From Pseudolysinimonas sp051954455 (GTDB lineage Bacteria; Actinomycetota; Actinomycetes; Actinomycetales; Microbacteriaceae), in the NCBI RefSeq assembly GCF_051954455.1, contig NZ_JBQCHS010000009.1:1-19285 (forward strand): a DNA stretch of 19,285 nucleotides. Reading direction: 5' to 3'. Under the pieces are notes generated by a model. That model was not told the origin of the DNA. It saw only the letters and a program-made list of their open reading frames with translations, and did no database searches. The translations under genes were made by a program, and so were the position numbers. Within the stretch, counting starts at the first letter, position 1. Each line of letters begins with the position of its first letter. Shown here in pieces: positions 6,789 to 13,516 of the stretch.

Positions 6789-7378
6789 GCGGCGCCCCGG
6801 TGGTCGGCGAGCGCCGCTCGGACCCGCTCGACCGCCGTGCCGAGGCGCGCGTCGATCGAGCCGCGGGCGAGGTCGGCGACGGCGTCGCCGCGGGCGATCG
6901 AGGGGTCGGCCAGGACCTCCACCGGCAGCTCGCCGAGGCCGGTGAGCATCGCGAGGTCGGCGGGGTGCAGGCGGACCCGGCGGAGCTCCGCGGGGTCGCC
7001 GACCGCCATCGCCCGCCGCACGGCGCCGAGCGCGGCGGCCGTCTCGTCGGCGAGCTCGCGCTGCAGGATCGCCTCGGCGATCTGCACCGCTGCGGCGAGG
7101 AGCGCCTCGTCGAACGCGTCGAGCACCGGCACGGAGCGCTGGGCGAACTCGTCCGCCGCGGTGCCGAGCAGGGTCAGGGCGGCCTCGATGCGGGCCCGGG
7201 CCGCGGCCGCGCCGTCCGCGGCCTCGGTCTCGGCGCGGGCGCGGAGCTGCGCGAGCTCGGCCTCCGCGGCACGGCGACCGGCGGCGTAGCCCGCGGCCCG
7301 GCCGGCGGCCTCCGCCTCGGCGGAGGGTCGATCGGGGGTCAGCGACGGGAACGCGACGAGGGCGAAGGCCTCACTCAA
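6785..7378 (-). CDS. fliH: Flagellar export ATPase regulator FliH (197 aa, TTG start)
   Basis: Binds FliI and resembles the stator stalk of ATP synthases; holds the ATPase near the C ring. The N-terminal half is an Ala/Glu/Arg-rich helix with GxxxG-type spacing (AAGRAAGYAAGRRAAEAEL, about residues 25-43). The C-terminal half has the FliH/V-ATPase E-like pattern AAVQIAEAILQRELAD and LADPSIARGDAVADLARGSIDARLGT. The start is TTG at 7376-7378, inside the last codons of fliG (8-nt overlap). It is supported by a very strong GAGGAGGAGGA Shine-Dalgarno tract 5 nt upstream. No better in-frame ATG is near. Confidence 0.9.
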   Translation of the reverse strand: MSEAFALVAFPSLTPDRPSAEAEAAGRAAGYAAGRRAAEAELAQLRARAETEAADGAAAARARIEAALTLLGTAADEFAQRSVPVLDAFDEALLAAAVQIAEAILQRELADETAAALGAVRRAMAVGDPAELRRVRLHPADLAMLTGLGELPVEVLADPSIARGDAVADLARGSIDARLGTAVERVRAALADHRGAA

Positions 7379-8387
7379 CGAGCTCCTCCTCCTCGTCGGG
7401 GCGCGCGAGCGAGACGACGCCCTCGGCCTCCAGCTCGCGGATCTGGCGCACGACCTCCGCGCGCGCCTCGTCGACCTGCTGCTTGCGCACCGCGCCGAGC
7501 ATGCCGGTCTCGTCGTCGAGGAGCTCGCGGTTGCGCTCCGTCATGTTGTCGCGGATGGTCTGCGCGACGGCGTCCGGGGCGCCCTTGATGGCGAGCGCCA
7601 GCACGGCGGGGGTGAGCCCGCGCAGGATCTGCTGCACGTCGCGCGCCTCGAAGCGCACGATGTCGTCGAAGGTGAGCATGCGGGCGCGCACCTCCTCGGC
7701 GAGCACCGGATCGCGCGCGTCGAGAGCCGCGAGCAGCTCGCGCTCGGTGGCGACGTCGGCGCGGTTGATGATGTCGACGAGCGGCTGCACGCCACCCACG
7801 ATCTCGACCTGGTCCTTCGGGGTGACGACGCGGGCACGGTGCCGCAGGGTCTCCGCGACGACCGCGACCGCCTCGGGCGCGGCGGTCCCCATCGTGGCGA
7901 TCGCCTGCGCGACGTCGGCCTTCATCTCCGGAGCGAGGTGCCCGACGACGGCGGACGCCTGCTGGACGCCGAGGTGGGCGAGCACGACCGCCACCGTCTC
8001 CGGTAGCTCGCCGTCGAGGAGGTTGGCGACCTGGGCGGCGTCGGCGGCGTCGAGGAACTCGAACGCCTTCGCACCGACCGCGGGCGCGAGCCGCTCGAGC
8101 AGGCCGTTCGCGCGGTCCGCCCCGAAGGACGCCGCGAGCAGCTCGGCGGCGAAGTCGCGTCCGCCGCGCGCGGACCGGCGCCCCGATCCCGCGCGCTCGT
8201 GGAACTCGCGCAGCGCCTGCTCGACCTGCGTCTCGTCGACGTGCCGCATCCGCATGATCTCGGCGGCGATGTCCTCCGCCTCCTGCTCGCCCAGATGCCG
8301 CAGCACCTCGGCGGCGCGCGGCTGCGACAGCTGCATGAGCACGACGGCGGCCTTCTGCACGCCGGTCAGCGCCTTGACGTCGGTCAT
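7371..8387 (-). CDS. fliG: Flagellar motor switch protein FliG (338 aa)
   Basis: Rotor component of the C ring that binds FliF and receives torque from the stator. The order of the domains is normal: N-terminal FliF-binding part (LTGVQKAAVVLMQLSQPRAAEVLRHL), middle domain (about 115-190), and C-terminal torque domain with LTFDDIVRFEARDVQQILRG and IKGAPDAVAQTIRDNM. By eye, rotor charges corresponding to Asp288/Asp289 and Arg297 of E. coli are kept (Asp291, Asp292, Arg301), but the Arg281 position appears to be Ala. The middle-domain EHPQ motif reads ELPE (127-130). Length is typical. It overlaps fliF by ATGA and ends in an acidic tail, DEEEELVE, that carries the fliH ribosome-binding site. Confidence 0.96.
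   Translation of the reverse strand: MTDVKALTGVQKAAVVLMQLSQPRAAEVLRHLGEQEAEDIAAEIMRMRHVDETQVEQALREFHERAGSGRRSARGGRDFAAELLAASFGADRANGLLERLAPAVGAKAFEFLDAADAAQVANLLDGELPETVAVVLAHLGVQQASAVVGHLAPEMKADVAQAIATMGTAAPEAVAVVAETLRHRARVVTPKDQVEIVGGVQPLVDIINRADVATERELLAALDARDPVLAEEVRARMLTFDDIVRFEARDVQQILRGLTPAVLALAIKGAPDAVAQTIRDNMTERNRELLDDETGMLGAVRKQQVDEARAEVVRQIRELEAEGVVSLARPDEEEELVE
7384..7394 (-). promoter_or_regulatory. Shine-Dalgarno tract for fliH inside the fliG coding sequence
   Basis: GAGGAGGAGGA lies 5 nt before the TTG start of fliH. The same bases encode the acidic run of Glu codons at the extreme C-terminus of FliG, so one sequence serves both as FliG tail and as ribosome-binding site. It decides the otherwise unlikely TTG start. 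Confidence 0.75.
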
Positions 8388-10027
8388 GCCGGCTGCCGGT
8401 CGTCCATGAGCGAACGCAGGTACTCGGCGGTGCGCTCCGGGTCGGAGCCGGCGAGCGCCTCGACGCTCGCACGGACGCGGTCGACGCCGCCGATCTCGAC
8501 CGGCAGGGGCTCGGGAGCCGGGGCGATCGACGCCGGCGCGGGCGCGGCGTCGAGGCGGCCGGGCTGCGCGCCCGCGACGACGGCCGGCGCGCCCGAGTCG
8601 GGCGGGAGCAGCGGGTTGACCTCGAGCTCGCCGAGCGCGAGAGCGGTCTGCTCGGCTCGGCGTCGGCCGGCGCGCATGAGGACCGTGAGAACCAGGAAGA
8701 GGCCGAGCACCACGGCGCCGGCGATGATCCCGGTGGTGATGATCTGCGTCATGTTCTGGTCGCTCTCGGCCGACTGCTGCCCGGCGATCGCCGACTTGGC
8801 GTCGGCGGCGGCGGCCTTGGCGAACGAGACCTTCTGCACCGAGACGACGTCGCCGCGCTGCTTGTCGATGCCCGCGGCGGCCGCGACCATCGAGGAGATC
8901 GTCGACGCGGGGACCTTGACCTTGTCGGAGTTCACGGCGACCGACACGGCCTGCTTGGTCAGCTCCCCCGCCGGGATCGTGCGGGTCTCGACCGTCTTGT
9001 CGACGGCGTTGTCGCGGACCGTGGAGCTCTGGCCGGATCCGCCCGCCGTCGTCCCGCTCGTGCCGTTCGGCACGGCGATGTTGTCGGGGCCGAGAACGCC
9101 GGCCTGACCGGAGCCGCTCCCGGAACCGGAGCCGGAGGTCGAGCCGGACTGCTGCACCGACTCCGAGTAGGCGGGGCTTCCGTTAGGGGTCGAGTAGGTC
9201 TCCTGGGTGCGCTGCGCCGACTCCTGGCTGACGTCGGCGGTCACCACGACCGTCGCATTGCCGACGCCCACGACCTTGTCGAGCATGGACTGGATCGCGG
9301 CGGCGGTCTTGGTCTCGTAGTCGCCCGCGACCGACGCCGTGCCGTCGGCCTGCTGGCCGCCGACCGACGAGAGCACCTGGCCGTCGGCGTCGACGACCGC
9401 GACGTCGTCGGGTGACATCCCGTCGACAGAGGCGGAGACGAGGTGGGTGACCGCCTTGACCTGCTCCTTGCCGAGGGTGACGCCGGGCTTCAGGTCGAGG
9501 AAGACCGAGGCGGTCGGGTTCGCCTTGTCGGACACGAAGACGGTCTGCTGCGGGATCGCGAGCTTGACGGAGGCGGTGCGCACCCCGTCGAGCCCCTCGA
9601 TCGTCTTCGACAGCTCGCCCTCGAGCGCGCGCTTGTAGGTGACCGTCTGCTGGAACTCCGAGCTCGTGACGCCCATGTTGTCGAGCAGCGAGTACCCGGC
9701 GGTCTTGTCGCCGGGGAGTCCGGCCGCCGCGGCCGCGAGGCGCTCCTTGTCGACGTTGGCCTCCGGCACGAGGATCGTCGACCCCCCGTCGGCGAGCTGG
9801 TAGTCGACCCCGTCGGTCTTCAGCTGCTCGACGATCGCGCTCGCGTCGGTGCCCGAGAGCCCGGAGAACAGCGGCGAGTAGGTCGGCTTCATGAGCCACG
9901 CGCCGAGGGCGATCGCACCGACGACGACCCCGACCGTGCCGATGATCGCGAGGGTGCGCTGGGCGACCGTGAACTCGCGGATCACGGCGATCAGGCGCCC
10001 CAGGGCGGACTGCACACGAGCGGGCAT
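8384..10027 (-). CDS. fliF: Flagellar MS-ring protein FliF (547 aa)
   Basis: Forms the membrane ring that houses the export gate. Two transmembrane segments are visible, at about residues 26-46 (TLAIIGTVGVVVGAIALGAW) and about 429-451 (IITTGIIAGAVVLGLFLVLT). Between them is the YscJ/FliF ring-building region, including KRALEGELSKTIEGLDGVRTASVKLAIP (about 132-159), followed by the FliF-specific domain interrupted by a Ser/Gly linker (about 294-308). The last 35 residues (DRVRASVEALAGSDPERTAEYLRSLM) match the FliG-binding helix region. Length is near the usual 530-560 aa. The ATG shares one base with the fliE stop (TGATG), and the gene overlaps fliG by 4 nt. Confidence 0.97.
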   Translation of the reverse strand: MPARVQSALGRLIAVIREFTVAQRTLAIIGTVGVVVGAIALGAWLMKPTYSPLFSGLSGTDASAIVEQLKTDGVDYQLADGGSTILVPEANVDKERLAAAAAGLPGDKTAGYSLLDNMGVTSSEFQQTVTYKRALEGELSKTIEGLDGVRTASVKLAIPQQTVFVSDKANPTASVFLDLKPGVTLGKEQVKAVTHLVSASVDGMSPDDVAVVDADGQVLSSVGGQQADGTASVAGDYETKTAAAIQSMLDKVVGVGNATVVVTADVSQESAQRTQETYSTPNGSPAYSESVQQSGSTSGSGSGSGSGQAGVLGPDNIAVPNGTSGTTAGGSGQSSTVRDNAVDKTVETRTIPAGELTKQAVSVAVNSDKVKVPASTISSMVAAAAGIDKQRGDVVSVQKVSFAKAAAADAKSAIAGQQSAESDQNMTQIITTGIIAGAVVLGLFLVLTVLMRAGRRRAEQTALALGELEVNPLLPPDSGAPAVVAGAQPGRLDAAPAPASIAPAPEPLPVEIGGVDRVRASVEALAGSDPERTAEYLRSLMDDRQPA

Positions 10028-10323
10028 CAGGCCTGCATCCTCATGATCTCGTTGAAGGCGTCGACACCCTTGTTGCGGATGGTCGCCGCGAGCTGCATCG
10101 TCACGTCCGCCCGGGCGGCGGCGATGGTGGCGTCGTGGATGTCGGTGAGGTCGCCGGTGACGGCCTTGAGCGCGAGGGTGTCGGAGGCGCCCTGGGTCGC
10201 CTGCACCTGGTCGACGGCTCCGCTGAGGACATCAGCGAAGCCGCCGGCCGTGGGGGATGTCGCCGGGGCGACGGCAGAGGCGCCGAAGGTGGGGGCGATC
10301 GGGCCGATGGGAGCGATGGGCAT
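10027..10323 (-). CDS. fliE: Flagellar hook-basal body protein FliE (98 aa)
   Basis: Adapter between the MS ring and the proximal rod; the first exported rod component. Typical FliE size (about 100 aa) and C-terminal pattern: LTDIHDATIAAARADVTMQLAATIRNK followed by AFNEIMRMQ, the family's V-x-Y-x-E-I-M-R-M-Q-type ending. The N-terminal part is Pro/Ala-rich and variable. It sits between flgC and fliF as in many bacteria. The ATG is 5 nt after the flgC stop, so its ribosome-binding site lies within the 3' end of flgC. Confidence 0.94.
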   Translation of the reverse strand: MPIAPIGPIAPTFGASAVAPATSPTAGGFADVLSGAVDQVQATQGASDTLALKAVTGDLTDIHDATIAAARADVTMQLAATIRNKGVDAFNEIMRMQA

Positions 10324-10328
10324 GGGGG

Positions 10329-10718
10329 TCAGCGTCCGATCTGGAGGGCGGCCTCGTACGAGGTCTTCGCGCGATCGACGACCGCCGCGTTCGCCTGGTA
10401 GCCGCGCTGCGCCATGATGAGCTGGCTCATCTGGGATGCCAGGTCGATATCCGGCATGCGGACCATGCCGTCGTTGTCGGCGAGAGGGTTCTGCGGGTCG
10501 TAGACGAGCCGCCCCTCCTTGTCGCCGTAGGCAGCACCCTCGACGTACACGCCCGAGGTGCCCTCGCCCGCCTGGGCGACGACGTAGCGCGCCTGGAACG
10601 CGTCCTCATCGGTCCGGCGGGCGGTGTTGACGTTGGCGATGTTGTCGCTGATCGCGTCGAGCCACTTGCGGTGCACGGTGAGGGCCGATCCGGCGATCCC
10701 GATCGCGTCGAAGGTCAC
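10329..10718 (-). CDS. flgC: Flagellar basal-body rod protein FlgC (129 aa)
   Basis: Proximal rod subunit, exported by the flagellar apparatus. The N-terminal rod motif DNIANVNTARRTDEDAF is at about residues 25-41. The central YDPQNPLADNDGMVRMPDID (73-92) and the C-terminal LIMAQRGYQANAAVVDRAKT segment with EAALQIG (ending 128) are the FlgC-specific signatures. Length is close to the usual 134-150 aa. The start is GTG at 10716-10718 and overlaps the flgB stop as GTGA, arguing for translational coupling. Confidence 0.95.
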   Translation of the reverse strand: MTFDAIGIAGSALTVHRKWLDAISDNIANVNTARRTDEDAFQARYVVAQAGEGTSGVYVEGAAYGDKEGRLVYDPQNPLADNDGMVRMPDIDLASQMSQLIMAQRGYQANAAVVDRAKTSYEAALQIGR

Positions 10719-11059
10719 TGGGCACCCCCGAGCGCGCTCTTCATGAGGCCGAACTTGGCGTTCACGGCCTGCGATGCGAACTGGTAGCGGAGCACCGTGT
10801 CGATGTTCGACAGGGTCTCGGTGTCGAGGTTGACGTTGTTGCCGTTCAGCTGGGTCGGCTCGAGCGAGAGCCCGGTGGTCGCGGTGACGCGGCCGTCTCC
10901 CTGCTCGATCGACTGCGTGAGCGCGTCCTCGAACTGCACCCGCTGGGCCCGGTAGCCGGGGGTGTTGACGTTGGCGATGTTGTTCGCGATCGCGCGCTGC
11001 CGCGCGGCGAGACCGTCGAGCGCGCTGGTCAGCGCGTTCATGGTGATCGGATCGGACAC
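10715..11059 (-). CDS. flgB: Flagellar basal-body rod protein FlgB (114 aa, GTG start)
   Basis: Proximal rod subunit and first gene of the long basal-body operon. The motif ANNIANVNTPGYRAQRVQFE (about residues 25-44) and the C-terminal VLRYQFASQAVNAKFGLMKSAL helix identify the family, and its length fits. The GTG at 11057-11059 is chosen over an in-frame ATG six codons later because a GAGGA sequence lies about 10 nt upstream of the GTG while the ATG has none. A sigma-28-type promoter lies 75 nt upstream. Confidence 0.94.
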   Translation of the reverse strand: MSDPITMNALTSALDGLAARQRAIANNIANVNTPGYRAQRVQFEDALTQSIEQGDGRVTATTGLSLEPTQLNGNNVNLDTETLSNIDTVLRYQFASQAVNAKFGLMKSALGGAQ

Positions 11060-11088
11060 GGAAGAACCGTCCTCGTCGGGTTCGAGGC

Positions 11089-11120
11089 CGATCCGTGGCC
11101 AGGGGATGGAGCGATCCGTG
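11089..11120 (-). repeat. Paired CACGGATCG direct repeat in the flgB leader
   Basis: Two copies of CACGGATCG (minus strand; 11089-11097 and 11112-11120) lie within the transcribed leader, downstream of the predicted sigma-28 promoter and upstream of flgB. The CACGGA core is shared with two sites in the fliC leader. A GGA core is the recognition element of CsrA-type RNA-binding proteins, so a post-transcriptional site is possible but unproven. A DNA operator is the alternative. Confidence 0.4.
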
Positions 11121-11134
11121 CTCTCAGTGAGGAG

Positions 11135-11161
11135 CTATCGGCTCCCGCACCGCGCGTGTTA
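11135..11161 (-). promoter_or_regulatory. Sigma-28 (FliA) promoter of the flgB-flgE operon
   Basis: On the minus strand TAAC (11158-11161), a 15-nt spacer and GCCGATAG (11135-11142) match the flagellar sigma consensus TAAA-N15-GCCGATAA at 10 of 12 positions with exact spacing. The fliC upstream region carries the identical boxes. Transcription should start near 11128, giving a leader of about 70 nt before flgB. Confidence 0.88.
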
Positions 11162-11237
11162 CCCCCGAGCTGACCCCAGAAGGGGAGTCCGCCTTTCGGA
11201 GGACACCGAACCTCCCCCGCCGCGCCAGGCCCCGCCC

Positions 11238-11295
11238 CGAGTCGTGCGAAATCGCGGGACCCCGTCGGGCGGGGGCGCGGTTCCCCACGACTCGA
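11238..11295. repeat. Palindromic intergenic repeat, unit C
   Basis: A third copy of the 59-nt palindromic repeat. The left arm starts CGAGTCGTGCGAAATCGCGG and the right arm is CGCGGTTCCCCACGACTCGA. The right arm has CCC in place of the TCG seen in unit B, so the stem has an internal mismatch. It lies 37 nt past the stop of the fliT-position gene and ahead of the flgB promoter, where it could end the fliC-fliD-fliS transcript. Confidence 0.82.
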
Positions 11296-11332
11296 CGGGA
11301 GCGGGAGCGGGCGGAAATGGGAGCAGGAGTGG

Positions 11333-11617
11333 TCAGGCGTCGAGGTCGACGTAGATCGCGCGGACGGGGGCGGGGGACGCCGCGTCGACCGCCTCGAGGT
11401 GCGCGGCGGCGATGCGGCGCTCGTCGGTCAGGCGACGGATCGCCCGCTGCTGGGCGGCGGCGACGCGCTGGGCGCGCGGGAGCAGCTCCGCCGGAAGCGG
11501 GCCGAGGTGCGTCGGCGGCTCCCAGACGACACCGAGCGCCGGGGCGTCGGCGAAGCGCTCCAGCTCGTCGAGCGCCGCGTTCCAGGCCGCGGTCCAGGCC
11601 GCCGGCTCAGGCGACAC
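11333..11617 (-). CDS. Small helical protein in the FliT position, putative flagellar chaperone (94 aa)
   Basis: I do not recognise a family with certainty. The gene follows fliS with an 11-nt overlap, and the order fliD-fliS-fliT is common, so a FliT-like chaperone for FliD is the leading idea. The protein has an N-terminal helix with Trp residues (AAWTAAWNAALDELERF) and a Pro-rich turn (VWEPPTHLGPLP). A longer basic helix then follows (ELLPRAQRVAAAQQRAIRRL, continuing to about residue 76), and the end is AIYVDLDA. Two-helix architecture of this size fits flagellar chaperones, and the LP-x-x-x-x-R-A pattern resembles FlgN/FliT-type proteins. The start is GTG at 11615-11617 with GAGGG about 8 nt upstream. 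Confidence 0.72.
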   Translation of the reverse strand: MSPEPAAWTAAWNAALDELERFADAPALGVVWEPPTHLGPLPAELLPRAQRVAAAQQRAIRRLTDERRIAAAHLEAVDAASPAPVRAIYVDLDA

Positions 11618-12011
11618 CGGTGAGGCCCTCGTCCGCCGCGAGGGTGTCGGCCGCCTCGCGCCAGCTGGCGAGCAGCGGCTCGACGACGGCGATCGCGTGG
11701 CCCGTGGCGGCGCGGTCGTGTCCCGTCGTGGCCCGCGCGATCATGCGCGAGACGTAGCCGTAGAGCTGGAGCAGACCCTCCCCCGCCGACCAGAGCTCGG
11801 GACGGAGCGTCGAGCTCAGCTCGAGCACGATCGTCTGAGCGTGGAAGAGCTGGGTGAGGGCGTCGTCCCAGCGTTCCTCGGTCTGGGCCGCATCAGCGCG
11901 GCGGAGGTCGAGCAGGAGCCGGTCGTACAGCATCACGAGCAGTCGCGCCGGCGAGGCGGTCGTCATGCCCTGCGTGGCATACGCGTTGCGCGCGGCGGCG
12001 AAGTCGGTCAC
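11607..12011 (-). CDS. fliS: Flagellin export chaperone FliS (134 aa)
   Basis: Binds the C-terminal disordered segment of flagellin and keeps it unfolded until export. FliS features are clear: AYATQGMTTASPARLLVMLYDRLLLDLRRA (about residues 10-39, with the family's Y-x-x-x-x-V-x-T-A-S-P-x-x-L-x-x-M-L-Y-D), a central HAQTIVLELSSTLRPE segment and LLQLYGYVSRMI near 80-91. The length is typical. It starts with GTG at 12009-12011, overlapping the fliD stop as GTGA. The upstream open frame is antisense-like shadow of fliD. Confidence 0.94.
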   Translation of the reverse strand: MTDFAAARNAYATQGMTTASPARLLVMLYDRLLLDLRRADAAQTEERWDDALTQLFHAQTIVLELSSTLRPELWSAGEGLLQLYGYVSRMIARATTGHDRAATGHAIAVVEPLLASWREAADTLAADEGLTGVA

Positions 12012-13414
12012 TTGCTGCTCCCCGTCGACAGTCCGCTGATCTGCGAGGCGAGCCACGACGACTGCGATTTCATCGCGCTCAGCTGCGTCTCGAGCGCGGC
12101 GTAGGTGGTCTCGAGCGTCGACCGGCGGGCGGTGAGGCGCAGGTCCCAGGCGCTGATGCTGTCCGTCATCTGCTGCGCCGTCGACTGGTCGCCCGTGATG
12201 CTCGCGGTGATGGTCCCGGTGTACGGATCGGACGCCGCCGTGGCCGACGCCGCGATCCGCCCGGCGACGGTCTGCATCGCCGTGCTGACGCCGTCCGGGT
12301 CGGCGGCGAGCGCCGCCGAGAGCGTGCTCGCATCGAACGAGAAGGTGCCGTCCTGATTGATCGAGATGCCGAGCTGCGACGGAGAGACCGATCCGACGGG
12401 GTAGGCGAGCGCCTGGAACAGGCTGTCGTTGGCCGCCCGAACCGTGCTGTCGCCGGTGAAGATCCCGCCCGACGCCGCGGTCGTGCTGTCGGAGGCCGTG
12501 GTCGTGGTGACCGCCGACTTCGAGGCGATCGTCGAGAACACGCTTGAGAGCGAACTCAGCAGCGAGCCGAACTTGGCCGCGATCTGGTCGTTGCTGCGCG
12601 CCACGCTCACCGTGGCCGCGCCGGAGGTGACCGCGGTCGCCGTGATGTCGACGCCCGGCATCAGGTCGGTGAAGGTGTTCGTGGTCGAGGTGATGGTCTG
12701 CTCGGCGCCCGAGCCGCCCCACAGCACCGCCTTCGCGTCCTGGGCCTGGCTGATGGTCGCGGCGCCCGGCTGGGTGAGGAGGTTCGTCGCGGTGCCCGCG
12801 GTGACCGACGCGGCGGAGCCGTCGTACAGCGAGAACGCGTTCTTCGCGCCGGTGTCGGAGGTGAGCTGGATGCGGTAGAGCGTCGTGCCGTCGGATGCGG
12901 TCCCGGCGGCGACCTGCACGGCGGTCACACCGGCTTTCGCGCCGTTGATCGCGCCGACGACGTCGGCGATCGACGCGGACGCTGCGGTCACCTCGTGCTG
13001 CGTGCCGTCGGATCCGACGATCGTCAGCACGGGCGGGTTCGTCGCCCACGAGCTCCGCGGGGCGGTCACCGAGACCTGCCCGGCGGCGAGCTGCGTGACC
13101 TGGAGCGAGATCGAGCCCGCGGCGGCGGTCGCGTCGGCGCTCGCCGTCAGCGCGGACTGCGTGCTCGAGGTCGAGAAGAGGTTGAGGGCGCCGGGCTTCG
13201 AGAGCGCCGACGCGGCGTCGGCGATGCCCTTCACCGAGGTGTTCAGCGACTGCAGGGCCGAGATGGTCGACTGCAAGGAGGAGAGCTGGGACTTCAGCTG
13301 GGTCTGCGGAGCGGCCTCCGCCGACATCAGCGAGTTGATGAGGGAGGTCGTGTCGAGGCCGGAGACGAGACCGTCGATGCCGATCGATCCACCGGTGCTG
13401 CCCACGGAGCTCAT
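12008..13414 (-). CDS. fliD: Filament cap protein FliD (HAP2) (468 aa)
   Basis: Pentameric or hexameric cap that folds flagellin at the filament tip. The N-terminus has the FliD pattern GIDGLVSGLDTTSLINSLMSAEAAPQTQLKSQLSSLQ (about residues 12-48). The C-terminal FliD domain (about 240-460) contains the FDASTLSAALAADPDGV stretch and ends in a heptad region with WDLRLTARRSTLETTYAALE. The length matches Gram-positive FliD. The ATG at 13412-13414 has GGAAGGA about 6 nt upstream. A hairpin separates it from fliC by 102 nt, and no separate sigma-28 promoter is visible in that gap, so expression may depend on read-through from fliC. Confidence 0.94.
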   Translation of the reverse strand: MSSVGSTGGSIGIDGLVSGLDTTSLINSLMSAEAAPQTQLKSQLSSLQSTISALQSLNTSVKGIADAASALSKPGALNLFSTSSTQSALTASADATAAAGSISLQVTQLAAGQVSVTAPRSSWATNPPVLTIVGSDGTQHEVTAASASIADVVGAINGAKAGVTAVQVAAGTASDGTTLYRIQLTSDTGAKNAFSLYDGSAASVTAGTATNLLTQPGAATISQAQDAKAVLWGGSGAEQTITSTTNTFTDLMPGVDITATAVTSGAATVSVARSNDQIAAKFGSLLSSLSSVFSTIASKSAVTTTTASDSTTAASGGIFTGDSTVRAANDSLFQALAYPVGSVSPSQLGISINQDGTFSFDASTLSAALAADPDGVSTAMQTVAGRIAASATAASDPYTGTITASITGDQSTAQQMTDSISAWDLRLTARRSTLETTYAALETQLSAMKSQSSWLASQISGLSTGSSK

Positions 13415-13465
13415 GCGCGGTCCTTCCGGGATCGGGGTGTCGGGCGGGCGGGAGCGGGTGTCCCC

Positions 13466-13502
13466 GTCGGACGGACGCCGGGTTCAGCGACGTCCGTCCG
13501 AC
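13466..13502 (-). terminator. Hairpin terminator or attenuator after fliC
   Basis: A perfect 12-bp inverted repeat, GTCGGACGGACG (13466-13477) and CGTCCGTCCGAC (13491-13502), with a 13-nt loop, begins 14 nt after the fliC stop. It lacks a U tract. Because no flagellar promoter is seen between it and fliD, it may be partial, allowing high flagellin and lower fliD-fliS transcript levels, or it may stabilise the fliC mRNA 3' end. Confidence 0.75.
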
Positions 13503-13516
13503 GAGAGAGGGTCGGC

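Noticed and set aside
4602..7289. Plus-strand open frame of 895 codons across nlpC/p60, fliJ, fliI and fliH
   Set aside because: It crosses four well-supported minus-strand genes in antisense and has low-complexity Arg/Ala content; a shadow of GC-rich codon usage.
11172..11204. Small hairpins (CCCC-AGAA-GGGG and GTCC...GGAC) upstream of the flgB promoter
   Set aside because: Stems of only 4-6 bp with mismatches; too weak at this base composition to call terminators.
991..11295. CRISPR array suggested by repeated GAGTCGTGCGAAA
   Set aside because: Copies are inverted pairs with short loops, irregularly dispersed, with no regular spacers and no cas genes.
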